Source: Alphaproteobacteria bacterium (GTDB lineage Bacteria; Pseudomonadota; Alphaproteobacteria; Acetobacterales; Acetobacteraceae). Taken from it: a DNA stretch of 43,343 bases. Under the pieces are notes generated by a model, which searched no databases, was not told where the DNA came from, and saw only the letters and a program-made list of their open reading frames with translations. The stretch is from assembly GCA_026400815.1 (NCBI GenBank), contig JAPLOI010000082.1, forward strand, positions 1-43,343, given 5' to 3'. Below are positions 6,358 to 15,073 of the stretch, piece by piece (position 1 is the first letter of the stretch; each line of letters starts with the position of its first letter). Made by a program: the position numbers and the translations under genes.

Positions 6358-7545
6358 TTAGTCCCCGGACTCTAGGGCGCCGCCCAACCTGCCCGCAAGT
6401 CTCTCGGGAACAAGGGCAATTGCCGCCTCCTCGGCATTGGCAAAGGCCAGCCGGATATGCCGCCCCTGGCCCGGCCCGAAGAACGGCCCCGGCAGCCCCA
6501 TCAACCCGCGCTCAGCCGCCAACATCTCCGCCGCCGCCATCGCATCCGGCGCCCCCTCGGGCAGCCGGAGATAGGCGAAGTAGCCGCCCAGCGCGTCCAC
6601 CTGCCAATCGTTCACCCCGGCCATCACCCGCGCGAACGCCGCCGCCCGCCCGGCCATGATCGCCTTGTTCCCCTCGCGCCAGTCGCGCAGCCCCTCCACC
6701 GCCCAGGTCAGCGCCGTCTGCGCCGCCCGCGGCGGGCAGATCTGCATCGTGTCCAGCACCTTGGCCAAGTGCTCCCGCAGCGCCTCGCCACAGGCAATCG
6801 CCCCCACCCGGTGCCCCGGCACGCAATACGCCTTGGAGAAGGAATACAAATGCACGAGGTACTCGCCCCAGTCGGGGTCCCGGAACAACGAATGCGGCGC
6901 CGCCTCGCCGGGCAGGAAGTCGCGATACGTCTCGTCCAGCACCAGCCACAACCCGCGCGCCCGGCACAGCTTCGCAAACGCCGCGATCACCTCCGGCGAA
7001 TACACGGCCCCGGTCGGATTGTTCGGCGTCACCAGCACGATCGCCCGCACCGCCGGCGTGATCAGCCGCGCCGCCTCCTCCACATCGGGCACGAACCCCG
7101 CCTCGGCCCGGCACGGCAGCGGCACCACGCCCACCCCCTGCATCCGCAGCGCCATCTCATGATTGAAATACCACGGTGCGGGCAGCATCACCGCGGCGCC
7201 GGGCTCGGCAATCGCCATCATCGCCATCCCGAAGGCCAGATTGCACCCAGCGGTGATCGAAACCTCCCCGGCCGAGAACGCCGCCCCATAGCGCCGCGCA
7301 AGATCCCCCGCCAACGCCGCCCGCAGCGCCTCGTCGCCGAAGATATCGCCATAGCTCGCCCCCGCCCGCGTCCCCGCCGCCTCGGCGAGCTTGGCCAGCA
7401 ACTCGGGATGCGGCGGATACCCGGGCACCGCCTGCGTCAGATCGATCGCCGGCCCCGCCTGCCCCCGGTATCGCGCCGCCCAGGCACGCGCGGCAGGGAT
7501 CGGGGGGGCGCCAATGGCACGAACGAGCGGGGAAGATACGGTCAT
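6358..7545 (-). CDS. PLP-dependent class I/II aminotransferase
   Basis: A 395-residue fold-type I aminotransferase, cytosolic homodimer. Seen: SYGDIFGDEALR near residue 75, VTPNNPTGAVYSP (substrate/PLP contacts), LVLDETYRDF (PLP-binding Asp/Tyr), YSFSKAYCVPGHRVG with the Schiff-base lysine, and a C-terminal RLAFAN with the carboxylate-binding arginine. The amino donor and acceptor are not predictable. The ATG at 7545 starts the homologous region; 77 further in-frame codons upstream overlap the preceding gene and are an overprinted extension. It lies 37 bases after the GT-C-like gene and 15 bases before the dehydrogenase. Confidence 0.88.
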   Translation of the reverse strand: MTVSSPLVRAIGAPPIPAARAWAARYRGQAGPAIDLTQAVPGYPPHPELLAKLAEAAGTRAGASYGDIFGDEALRAALAGDLARRYGAAFSAGEVSITAGCNLAFGMAMMAIAEPGAAVMLPAPWYFNHEMALRMQGVGVVPLPCRAEAGFVPDVEEAARLITPAVRAIVLVTPNNPTGAVYSPEVIAAFAKLCRARGLWLVLDETYRDFLPGEAAPHSLFRDPDWGEYLVHLYSFSKAYCVPGHRVGAIACGEALREHLAKVLDTMQICPPRAAQTALTWAVEGLRDWREGNKAIMAGRAAAFARVMAGVNDWQVDALGGYFAYLRLPEGAPDAMAAAEMLAAERGLMGLPGPFFGPGQGRHIRLAFANAEEAAIALVPERLAGRLGGALESGD

Positions 7546-7582
7546 GCGCCTATCTTGCACCCCGCGCCGCCGCCACCAACCC

Positions 7583-9460
7583 CTACCGCACCTCGTACAG
7601 CACGTAGCCCGCGCCCGCGGTGCGCCCCACCTCCACCAGGAACGACGGCGGCGTGCCGGCATCCAGCCTGTCCAGCAGCGTCCCCACCGGCAGGTCCGCC
7701 ACCATGATGGAGCGCCGCGCCCGCGGGCAGTGCAGCACCAACTCCGCCCCAGCTTGCCGAAGTGCCGCCGCCCCATCCGTCTCCGGCCGGCTACGCCAGG
7801 CAGCGCGCAGGGTCATGAAATTGCGCGTGCTGCGCCGATACGCCGTCTCCCCCGGCTCCATCCGCGACCAGTACAGCGACCCCACCGTCCGCACCTGCGT
7901 GCGATACAAAAGCTCCGGCGTGTCATCCACGTCCGACAGCACCACCCGCCCGGCATGCCCCCGCAGCAGCACCGCCGCCGCCGCGAGGTTGCACGCCCCG
8001 CGCGGCGCCGCGACGCTGCCGCCCGCCACCACGCCCATCAACGGCACCAGCACCGCCACCGCCAGCAGCCCCACGCGCGCCAGCGCCGCCACCGTCTCGC
8101 TCCGGCGTGCCAGCAGCGTGGAAACCTGCGTCAACGCCACCGGCAGCATCGCCGCCCCCAGCGCGGCGGGATAGGCGGTCAGCCGCAGATGCCCGAACCC
8201 CGCCACCACCATAAGCACCGCCGCCGCCGCTGCCGCCCAGCCAACCACGCTGCCGCTCCGCCATACGAGCACCACCACGGCCACCACGCCGATCAGCCCG
8301 GTCAGCAGGAAGGCCAGCAGGTCGCTGATCCCCTGCAACGGCTGCATCTCGGCGATGCTGCCCAGCATCGCGGCATATTCCTCCGGCGCCACCAGCCCGG
8401 CCGCGCCGCGGAACAGCTGCGGATAGACCGCGAACCACACCCCCAGGGCCACCGCCCCCGCGACGCCCCCCGCCATGAACTGCGCCGCCGGCCGCAGCCG
8501 CAGCGCCTGGAGTGGCACAGTCAGCAGCGCCGCCACCGTGGTGCAGCCCACTAGCACCACATACACCACCGAGATCCGGTCGAACGCCACGAACCACCGC
8601 CCGCCATCCACCGGCGGATCGGCCGCGAAGGCGCCCAGCACGACCGCGCCGAACCCGAACGCCGCCGCCCGGATCACCGCCGCCTGCACCAGCCGCGCCG
8701 GCTCCCGCGCCACCAGCCAGCCCAGCCAGGCGAAGCCGAACGCCAGCAGCACAAACGGCACCGCCTCCGCCGTGAACCACAGCCCAAGCCCCGCCCAGGC
8801 GCCCAGCGCCAGCCCCGCCCCCGGGCGCCGGTCCAGCGGCCACGCGCCCAGCGCCCGATGCCCCCAGCCCGCCAGCATCACCGCCACCAACGCCAGTGCC
8901 AGGTGGTGGTGGACCACGCCCGGGATCGCATAGGCTGCCAGCGGTTGCGCCAGCCCGCCCAGCACGGCGGCAAGCCAGAGAAACCGCCGCCCCGCCAGCG
9001 GCGCCGCCGCCCATGCCAGCGCCACCCCCATCGCGCCCATCGAAAGCGGCCCGAACGCCGCGCCCGCGGCATGCACCGCCTCCTTCCAGGGCAGGAACAG
9101 CCGCAGCGGCAGGGCCAGCAGCACCAGCAGGCTTTCGATCAGGTGCGACCAGTGCAGCTGCGTGCCGCGCCCGCTGCCGTCGCGCATCACTGAGTCGATA
9201 ACTTGCGGCGATGTAAGGATCTCATCCAAACGGACGAGGCGCATGTAGCTGTCCGGGTTGACCAGCCCCCCCGCCAGCACCCCCGGCAGCATACGGCCGC
9301 CGACCACCAGATCCACCAGCAGGGCGAGCCCGAAACAGAGCAGTACATCGGCCCAGCGCAGGTGCCCGGCGGGGGTGAGGGGGGTGCGGAAATCCCGAGT
9401 ACCCGGCTGTACCGATTCCGATTCGACCGTCCCGGAAAGCGAGTCCAAAGGTTGCGTCAC
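7583..9460 (-). CDS. Polytopic membrane protein, GT-C/STT3-like
   Basis: A 625-residue protein with about a dozen predicted membrane helices and a soluble C-terminal domain. The N-terminal part has an acidic motif at the end of the first large loop (GGLVNPDSYMRLVRLDEI, Asp near residue 70), followed by GTQLHWSHLIESL and later a VVHHHLALA helix. This is the layout of GT-C glycosyltransferases and resembles STT3/PglB oligosaccharyltransferases. I did not find a convincing WWDYG-type motif, so N-glycosylation should not be assumed. The C-terminus (TPELLYRTQVRTVGSLYWSR) is periplasmic by this model. It heads a minus-strand set with the aminotransferase and dehydrogenase. The role is inferred from topology. 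Confidence 0.6.
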   Translation of the reverse strand: MTQPLDSLSGTVESESVQPGTRDFRTPLTPAGHLRWADVLLCFGLALLVDLVVGGRMLPGVLAGGLVNPDSYMRLVRLDEILTSPQVIDSVMRDGSGRGTQLHWSHLIESLLVLLALPLRLFLPWKEAVHAAGAAFGPLSMGAMGVALAWAAAPLAGRRFLWLAAVLGGLAQPLAAYAIPGVVHHHLALALVAVMLAGWGHRALGAWPLDRRPGAGLALGAWAGLGLWFTAEAVPFVLLAFGFAWLGWLVAREPARLVQAAVIRAAAFGFGAVVLGAFAADPPVDGGRWFVAFDRISVVYVVLVGCTTVAALLTVPLQALRLRPAAQFMAGGVAGAVALGVWFAVYPQLFRGAAGLVAPEEYAAMLGSIAEMQPLQGISDLLAFLLTGLIGVVAVVVLVWRSGSVVGWAAAAAAVLMVVAGFGHLRLTAYPAALGAAMLPVALTQVSTLLARRSETVAALARVGLLAVAVLVPLMGVVAGGSVAAPRGACNLAAAAVLLRGHAGRVVLSDVDDTPELLYRTQVRTVGSLYWSRMEPGETAYRRSTRNFMTLRAAWRSRPETDGAAALRQAGAELVLHCPRARRSIMVADLPVGTLLDRLDAGTPPSFLVEVGRTAGAGYVLYEVR

Positions 9461-9667
9461 GTCAGGCCCCGATTCGGATTCGTACAGATTAGTACAGCGG
9501 TTTTTCGGAGTGCGCCCTGTGGATGAAAAAGGTGGGATGGGCGCAACAAATGGATTTCATCCGCGGGTATGAGGCGCATTCATCCCTCATTCATCCTCCT
9601 GGCCGACTATGCGATGCCCTCCCCCCCGGAGCAATCATCGGGCAACGATCAATGGGGTTTTCGACCA

Positions 9668-10399
9668 ATGCGCATTCTCCTGACCGCGATGGACTCAGCC
9701 CAGACCAGCGACGTTGTCGCCCTGCTTGCGTCCCATCGCTTTGTGCTCGACCGCGCCGCCAACGGGGAGGAAGCCGTGCAGTTCGCCCGGCTGTATGCCT
9801 TAGATGCGGTGATGTTCAACACCGCCATGCTGGACCCGGTGTGCACCGAGTTCGTCCGCCGCCTGCGCGTCTCGGGCAGCCGGTTGCCGATCGTGGCCAT
9901 CGCCCGCCAGATCGCCCCGCGCGACCGCGCCCGGCTGCTGGACATGGGGGCGGATGACGTGATCACCCTGCCGATCGACGGCAGCGAGCTGGCGGCCCGC
10001 ATTCGCGCCGTGGTGCGCCGCTCCGGCGGGTTCACCCGCTCCATGCTGCGCGCCGGCCCGGTGGAGCTGCACATGGACAGCCGCCTGGCCACCGCCCATG
10101 GCCGCGAGCTGCATCTCTCGCCCACGGAATACCGCGTGCTGGAACTGCTGATCCTGCGCAAGAACACGCTGGTGACCAAGTCCGCCGTGATGGACATGCT
10201 CTACGGCGACATCGACGAGCCCGAGATCAAGTCGATCGACGTGCTGATGCACCGCCTGCGCAAGCGCCTGGCGGCCTCCGGCGTCGGCTCGCTCGTCACC
10301 ACCGTGTGGGGCGCGGGCTACATCGTGCGCGAAGCCGCCGCGGTGGAGCCGGCGCTGGATCGCCCGGTGCGGTTCGACGCCACGACGGCGATGCACTGA
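9668..10399 (+). CDS. CtrA-like response regulator with a degenerate receiver
   Basis: A 243-residue OmpR/CtrA-type protein. The winged-helix domain (LSPTEYRVLELLILRKNTLVTK, then LYGDIDEPEIKSIDVLMHRLRKRL) follows CtrA closely, including the DEPE-IK segment. The receiver aligns without gaps to CtrA over the first 60 residues, but the phospho-acceptor Asp51 is Asn (MFNTAML), the acidic pair is replaced (LTAMDS for EDD) and the conserved Lys is Leu (ITLPIDG). Phosphorylation is therefore unlikely. The ATG at 9668 matches the CtrA start; an upstream ATG at 9569 would add unrelated residues. It lies upstream of the lytic transglycosylase and the Tad locus and may regulate them; that is inference. 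Confidence 0.85.
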   Translation: MRILLTAMDSAQTSDVVALLASHRFVLDRAANGEEAVQFARLYALDAVMFNTAMLDPVCTEFVRRLRVSGSRLPIVAIARQIAPRDRARLLDMGADDVITLPIDGSELAARIRAVVRRSGGFTRSMLRAGPVELHMDSRLATAHGRELHLSPTEYRVLELLILRKNTLVTKSAVMDMLYGDIDEPEIKSIDVLMHRLRKRLAASGVGSLVTTVWGAGYIVREAAAVEPALDRPVRFDATTAMH

Positions 10400-10484
10400 C
10401 ATGAAGCCGCGCCGCCGTCCCCGGAACGGGACTCGGCGGTCTCGGCTAGGGTCACGCCGGTTGCAGTTGGATATCCGATCGCCC

Positions 10485-11243
10485 ATGGCCCCCCGCCCGC
10501 CCCGCCGCATCTGGCCGGCAGTCGCCCTTGTGGCGGCGGGACTGGCCGTGGCCGGCACGGCCCAAGCCGCCGCCATCTGCGATGAGGCCGGCGCGCAGGC
10601 CGAGGCGGCGTTCCAGATCCCGACCGGGCTGCTGCGCGCCATCGGTCGGGTGGAAAGCGGCCGCCGCGATCCCGCCACCGGCGCCTTCGCCCCCTGGCCC
10701 TTCACCATCAACGCCAACGGCCAGGGCCGCTTCTTCGACGATGCCGCCAGCGCCACCGCCGCGGTGCGCAGCCTGCAGGCCGCGGGCACATCCAGCATCG
10801 ATGTCGGGTGCTTCCAGGTGAACCTGATGCACCACCCGCTCGCCTTCGTCCGGCTGGAGGATGGCTTCGACCCCGCCACCAATGCCGCCTATGCCGCCAC
10901 CTTCCTCGCCGCGCTGCGCCAGCGCCTGGGCAACTGGGAGGGCGCGGTGGCCGCCTATCATTCCGCCACGCCCGAACGCGGCGAGGCCTACCGGGCCCGC
11001 GTGTTCGCGGCCTGGAACCCGGCAGGCGCGCCGCTGGGCGCGGTCCAGGCCGCCGCCCTGCCCGCCGCCCCGCGCCGCGTGACGCCGCTGGTGATCCGCA
11101 TCTCCGGCCCCGATCTCTCGGGCCCACAGGCGCCGATCCGCGTCTGGTCGCCCTCGCGCCCCGGCACCGGGGCCGCGCTGATCGCCATGCCCGCCCCAGT
11201 GGCAGCCGCCCTCGCCGCCCCGATCGACAGCGCCACCCCGTAA
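10485..11243 (+). CDS. Lytic transglycosylase (SLT domain), secreted
   Basis: A 252-residue periplasmic protein. The signal peptide runs from the ATG at 10485 (basic start, hydrophobic core, cleavage after TAQA). The catalytic SLT glutamate is in LLRAIGRVESGRRDP; the fold continues with SIDVGCFQVNLMHHP (active-site core) and AVAAYHSATPERGEAYRARV. It cleaves peptidoglycan glycan strands and plausibly opens the wall for the Tad secretin or the flagellum. An in-frame ATG at 10401, directly after the regulator's stop, would add 28 basic residues before the signal peptide and is less likely. The C-terminal ~70 residues are low in complexity. Confidence 0.8.
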   Translation: MAPRPPRRIWPAVALVAAGLAVAGTAQAAAICDEAGAQAEAAFQIPTGLLRAIGRVESGRRDPATGAFAPWPFTINANGQGRFFDDAASATAAVRSLQAAGTSSIDVGCFQVNLMHHPLAFVRLEDGFDPATNAAYAATFLAALRQRLGNWEGAVAAYHSATPERGEAYRARVFAAWNPAGAPLGAVQAAALPAAPRRVTPLVIRISGPDLSGPQAPIRVWSPSRPGTGAALIAMPAPVAAALAAPIDSATP

Positions 11244-11502
11244 TCGCGCCTCGGCGCAAGGCAGGCCGCCGGCCCGGTTGCGCGCGGCATCTATGCTACC
11301 GGAATTCTATCGGGCTGCTTCCCCTTACTGATTGACGACTTGCGTGCATACAAAGACGCCCCAGGCCAATTCACCAATAGCGACATTCTGTAAGTCTTTT
11401 GAAATCGCCTGTCGCCTAATGTCCTGAGGCCAACGGGCCGGATGCCCAGCCAGCGCAAAACGCGCCTGGCGGGCCGCACCGCACCAAACAGGAGAGAGCC
11501 AG

Positions 11503-11666
11503 ATGACCACCATCTTCCAGATCGCCAAGTCCGCCATCGCCGACCGCCGCGGCGTGACCGCCATGGAATAGGGCTGATCGCCGGCGTGCTCGCCGTGGGC
11601 CTGGCCACCGCCTTCACCGCCCTTTCGGGCCGCCTGACCAACGCCTTCAACGCGCTGGCGTTCTGA
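11503..11666 (+). pseudogene. flp: Flp-type pilin with a frameshift at the processing motif
   Basis: The first frame from ATG 11503 (GGAGAG upstream) reads 22 codons, MTTIFQIAK through RRGVTAME, then TAG at 11569. One base later the frame GLIAGVLAVGLATAFTALSG continues to a normal stop at 11666. Restoring one base after TA would give RRGVTAMEYGLI, the typical Flp motif in which prepilin peptidase cuts after Gly and Glu+5/Tyr+6 are required. The lesion is therefore exactly in the Tyr codon. It could be a real mutation, a sequencing error or, less likely, recoding. It is the only pilin gene in the window, directly before cpaA. Confidence 0.85.
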
Positions 11667-11681
11667 TCCCGGCCGGGCCGG

Positions 11682-11710
11682 ACGGCGCGGCGAAGGAGCT
11701 GCCGCGCCGT
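11682..11710 (+). terminator. Stem-loop after flp
   Basis: A perfect 10-bp stem, ACGGCGCGGC and GCCGCGCCGT, with a 9-base loop, 16 bases after the pilin stop. There is no long U-tract. A strong hairpin between flp and cpaA would be expected to give more pilin mRNA than downstream mRNA. Confidence 0.55.
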
Positions 11711-11802
11711 TCCAGCCAGGAATGCCCCATTGCTTGGGGCGCTACGTGAATCTTTCCTTCATCCATTTGTCGTTCACTCCTTCGCGGGATCATCGGGACA
11801 GG

Positions 11803-12324
11803 ATGTCTGCCATGGCCGCATTGCCGATCCTTTCGGAGACGCTCACCCTGCTCGCCGCGGCGTTGCTGATCCTTGCCGCGGGCTGCGATATCCTCACCCG
11901 GCTCATTCCGAACGCGATCCCGGCGGCACTTGCCCTGCTGGGCCTGTCGCTGCGGCTGCTCGACGGCTCCTGGCCCTGGGCGCTGCTGGCAGGCGGCATC
12001 GTGTTCGGCCTGTGCCTGCTGTGCTGGCTGCGCGGCTGGATGGGCGGCGGCGACGTGAAGCTGCTGGGCGCCTGCGCCCTGCTGGTGCCGCCGCTCTCGG
12101 TGTTCCCCATGATCACGGCGGTCGGCATGGCCGGCGGCGTGCTGGCCTTCCTGTACCTGGCCGCACGGCGCGTGGTGCCGCGGCCGGTGCCGCTGCCCTC
12201 CGGCCTGCGCCCCAACGGCTTCCTGGGCCGCGCGCTGCGCGCCGAACGCTGGCGCCTGTCGCGCGGGGTGGCCCTGCCCTACGCGGTCGCCATCGCCATC
12301 GGCAGCCTGGCCAGCTTTCCGTGA
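11803..12324 (+). CDS. cpaA: Prepilin peptidase CpaA/TadV
   Basis: A 173-residue inner-membrane aspartyl protease that removes the leader of Flp pilins. Two catalytic aspartates are visible: GCDILTRLIPN near residue 27 and the GxGD-type motif GGGDVKLLGA near residue 83. About five hydrophobic helices are predicted. The ATG at 11803 (preceded by GGGACAGG) gives the usual family length; an upstream in-frame ATG at 11722 would add a non-conserved 27 residues. The gene is apparently intact, although its substrate pilin is frameshifted. Confidence 0.88.
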   Translation: MSAMAALPILSETLTLLAAALLILAAGCDILTRLIPNAIPAALALLGLSLRLLDGSWPWALLAGGIVFGLCLLCWLRGWMGGGDVKLLGACALLVPPLSVFPMITAVGMAGGVLAFLYLAARRVVPRPVPLPSGLRPNGFLGRALRAERWRLSRGVALPYAVAIAIGSLASFP

Positions 12325-12357
12325 TCGCCTGATTTCCCGCCACGAAGGGGCACCCCG

Positions 12358-13239
12358 ATGGTTCTGCGCATCGTCCTGTTCGCCATGATGGTCCTCGGCC
12401 TGGGCGGCTTCGGCATCATCGCCTGGGTCTCCACGCGCCAGCCCCCCGCCGCCGTGGCTCAGGCCAAGCCGGAGCCGGAAGCGGTGGCCGAGGCCAAGCC
12501 GGAGCCGCCGAAGCCCGTGGTGAAGCAAACCGTGCTGGTCGCCGGCCGCCCGCTGCGCGCCGGCTCGCTGCTGAAGCCGGAAGAGATCACCGTCCGCGAA
12601 GTGCTGCAGGACGGCCTGCCGGAAGGCGCGAGCGCCGATACCGCGCAGAACCGCCAGGCCCTGGTGGGCGCCATGGTGCGCCGCCCGGTGGGCGTGGGCG
12701 AGCCGCTGCTGATGGGCGACATCATGCGCCCCGGCGACCACGGCTTCCTGGCCGCGGTACTGTCGTCTGGCATGCGGGCCATCACCATCGGCGTGGATGC
12801 CGTGAGCGGCACCGCCGGGCTGATCTGGCCCGGCGACCGGGTGGACGTGATCCTGACCCAGGCGCTGGAGGATGCCTCCGTGCCCCTGGGCCGGCGGATC
12901 TCGGCCGAGACGGTGCAGCGCAATGCCCGCGTGATCGCCATCGACCAGCAGCTGGTGCAAGGCACGCTGCCGGGCAGCGCCGAGGGCAACAGCGCGCGCA
13001 CCGTGACCCTGGAGGTAACTGGTAACCAGGCGCTTCAGGTACAGGTCGCGGCGCGAATCGGTAAACTTTCGCTTAGCGTGCGGTCCTCGGACACCTCCGA
13101 GTCCGGGAACGACGCGCAGTCGGTGGTTTACGCCGCCGATATCTCTGCTGCCTTGGCGCGTCAGCCGACCCAGCTTCGGACGGATGTCATCCGCGTGCAC
13201 TCCGGCACGTCCGAAAGCAAGGAGTACAAGGTCAAATGA
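12358..13239 (+). CDS. cpaB: Flp pilus assembly protein CpaB
   Basis: A 293-residue periplasmic protein anchored by an N-terminal helix, with a proline/lysine-rich linker (AKPEPEAVAEAKPEPPKP) and an SAF domain starting at VLVAGRPLRAGSLLKPEEITVREV near residue 60. The MRAITIGVDAVSGTAGLIWPGDRVDVILTQ region (RcpC/CpaB domain) follows. It is thought to stabilise the Tad secretin. GAAGGGG precedes the ATG. Its stop overlaps the start of cpaC (ATGA), indicating translational coupling. Confidence 0.92.
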   Translation: MVLRIVLFAMMVLGLGGFGIIAWVSTRQPPAAVAQAKPEPEAVAEAKPEPPKPVVKQTVLVAGRPLRAGSLLKPEEITVREVLQDGLPEGASADTAQNRQALVGAMVRRPVGVGEPLLMGDIMRPGDHGFLAAVLSSGMRAITIGVDAVSGTAGLIWPGDRVDVILTQALEDASVPLGRRISAETVQRNARVIAIDQQLVQGTLPGSAEGNSARTVTLEVTGNQALQVQVAARIGKLSLSVRSSDTSESGNDAQSVVYAADISAALARQPTQLRTDVIRVHSGTSESKEYKVK

Positions 13240-14726
13240 CACGCCGGCTCCGTCTCGGCTTCCTGCTCGCCACGCTCGTGGCGGCGGCGGGCCTGGGCGC
13301 CGCATCGCGGGAGGCCATCGCCCAGGCCCCCGCCGTCCAGGCTCCTGCCATCCAGCCCCCCGCCGCCGTCGTGCCGCCCGCCGTGGCGCCCGCTCCTGTG
13401 GCACCTGTCGTGGCTCGCGTTCCACGCCAAACCCTGCGCTATGAATCCGGCACCGGTGGCATCGTGAACCTGCCCGCCCCCGCGGCGAACGTGTTCGTGG
13501 CCGATGCCAAGATCGCCGAGGTGCGGCCCGCCAGCGCCACCACGCTGTTCATCTTCGGCGTGGGCGCCGGGCGCACCACGGTGGCCGCGGTGGATGCCGC
13601 CGGCGCTTCGATCGCGGAATACGACGTGTTCGTGCGCCCACCGGTCTATGCCGCCACGGAGGCGCAGGCGACCATCGCGCGCGTGCTGCCCGGCGCCACC
13701 ATCCGCGTCTCGCCCCAGCCCAAGGGCCTGATGGTCAGCGGCACCACCGGCAGCCCGGAAGAGGCGGCCCGCGCCGTGGCCATCGCCCGCGGCTTCCTGG
13801 GCGAGGGCCAGGTGGTGGACGACCAGATCTCCGTCACCGGCGGCACGCAGGTGATGCTGCGGGTGCGCATCGCGGAGATCCAGCGCTCCGTCACCCGCAA
13901 CCTGGGCATCGACTGGCAGGCGCTGGGCGTGATCGGCAGCATCGCACGGTTGCCGGCGCTGGCCTTCAACGCCAATGCCGCCTCCACCGGCGTGCTGGGC
14001 GGCGCGCCCTCGCTGGGCAACCAGGGAACATCCTTCAACGGCCTGATCGACCTGCTGGCGCAGGACAATCTGGCCCGCGTGCTGGCGGAGCCGAACCTCA
14101 CCGTGCTCAGCGGCCATTCCGCCAGCTTCCTGGCCGGCGGCGAGTACCCGATTCCGGTCGGCCAGAACAACGGCGTGATCTCCATCGAGTTCAAGAAGTT
14201 CGGCGTGAACCTGACCTTCCTGCCGACGGTGCTGACCGACGGGCGGATCAACATGAAGGTCGCCCCGGAAGTGAGCCAGCTGTCGGACGACAACGCCGTG
14301 CAGCTGGTGGCCGGCGGGCTCAGCTTCCGCGTGCCGGGCCTCACGGTGCGCCGGGCCGAGACGGTGGTGGAGCTGGGCAGCGGCCAGAGCTTCGCCATCG
14401 CCGGGCTGCTGCAGGATTCGCTGCGCCAGGCAGACAAGGCCCTGCCGGGCATCGGCGAGGTGCCGATCCTGGGCGCGCTGTTCCGCTCCGACCGGTTCCA
14501 GCGCAACGAGACGGAGCTGGTGATCCTGATCACCCCCTTCGTGGTGAAGCCGGTGAACGACCCCAACCAGCTGCGCATGGCCGGGGACAACTACACCGTG
14601 CCGAACGACCGCGACCGGCTGCTGATGATGCGCCAGACCGGCGGCCCGCCGGCCGCGCCCGCGCTGGTGCCGATGCCGCTTTCCCCGCCCGGCCGCCCCG
14701 GCCGCCCCGGCTTCATCCTTCAGTGA
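13236..14726 (+). CDS. cpaC: Tad pilus secretin CpaC/RcpA
   Basis: A 496-residue outer-membrane secretin. Signal peptide with cleavage after AIAQA; an N-terminal pilus-type domain (GTGGIVNLPAPAANVFVADAKI), then a BON-like segment, then the secretin core: VMLRVRIAEIQRSVTRNLGIDW, LAEPNLTVLSGHSASFLAGGEYPIPVGQ, and LITPFVVKPV near the end. It forms the multimeric channel for Flp fibres. It overlaps cpaB at the start (ATGA) and the next lipoprotein gene at its end (GTGA). No lesion seen. Confidence 0.93.
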   Translation: MTRRLRLGFLLATLVAAAGLGAASREAIAQAPAVQAPAIQPPAAVVPPAVAPAPVAPVVARVPRQTLRYESGTGGIVNLPAPAANVFVADAKIAEVRPASATTLFIFGVGAGRTTVAAVDAAGASIAEYDVFVRPPVYAATEAQATIARVLPGATIRVSPQPKGLMVSGTTGSPEEAARAVAIARGFLGEGQVVDDQISVTGGTQVMLRVRIAEIQRSVTRNLGIDWQALGVIGSIARLPALAFNANAASTGVLGGAPSLGNQGTSFNGLIDLLAQDNLARVLAEPNLTVLSGHSASFLAGGEYPIPVGQNNGVISIEFKKFGVNLTFLPTVLTDGRINMKVAPEVSQLSDDNAVQLVAGGLSFRVPGLTVRRAETVVELGSGQSFAIAGLLQDSLRQADKALPGIGEVPILGALFRSDRFQRNETELVILITPFVVKPVNDPNQLRMAGDNYTVPNDRDRLLMMRQTGGPPAAPALVPMPLSPPGRPGRPGFILQ

Positions 14727-15073
14727 GCAAAACCCCTCCTGTGAGCACCCCCATGAGCCGCACCCGCAAGATGCGCGTCGCCCCGCTCGCCCTGCTCGCC
14801 CTCTCCGGGGCGCTGGCCGGCTGTTCTGCCACCGACCCCTATGAGAAGGCGGGGATCTGGCGACCCAGCGGAGTGAACGAGGCCAATATCGCCGCCCAGG
14901 TGGCCAACCCGGCCGACCTGGTGCGCGGGCGCGGCGAAACCGGCGGCACCGTGCGCAGTGGTGGCCCGGCGGTGGAACGGATGTGGCAGGGCGGGCCCGC
15001 CCAGCGGACGCAGGGCCAAGGTGCCCAACCCGGCGGTGGCGCCCGTGCCGGCGCGCAGGACGCGACCCGCTGA
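14723..15073 (+). CDS. Short lipoprotein at the cpaD position
   Basis: About 116 residues with a lipobox (LSGALAGC) followed by SATDPYEKAGIWRPSGVNEANI and AQVANPADLVRGRG, then a low-complexity Gly/Gln tail. It sits exactly where Tad loci carry the outer-membrane lipoprotein cpaD and is translationally coupled on both sides (GTGA with cpaC, TGATG with cpaE). It is shorter than typical CpaD (~200 residues) and lacks the long CpaD domain, so it may be a reduced or lineage-specific equivalent that supports secretin targeting. Start choices are GTG 14723 (coupled) or ATG 14753. Confidence 0.65.
   Translation: MSKTPPVSTPMSRTRKMRVAPLALLALSGALAGCSATDPYEKAGIWRPSGVNEANIAAQVANPADLVRGRGETGGTVRSGGPAVERMWQGGPAQRTQGQGAQPGGGARAGAQDATR

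Noticed and set aside
7546-7776. Upstream extension of the aminotransferase (77 codons)
   Set aside because: It overlaps the 3' end of the GT-C-like gene in another frame and has no similarity to aminotransferases; the ATG at 7545 starts the conserved part.
11244-11502. Small RNA or gene between the transglycosylase and flp
   Set aside because: Only a weak GC hairpin near 11451-11472 and no convincing promoter/terminator pair; treated as the flp leader.
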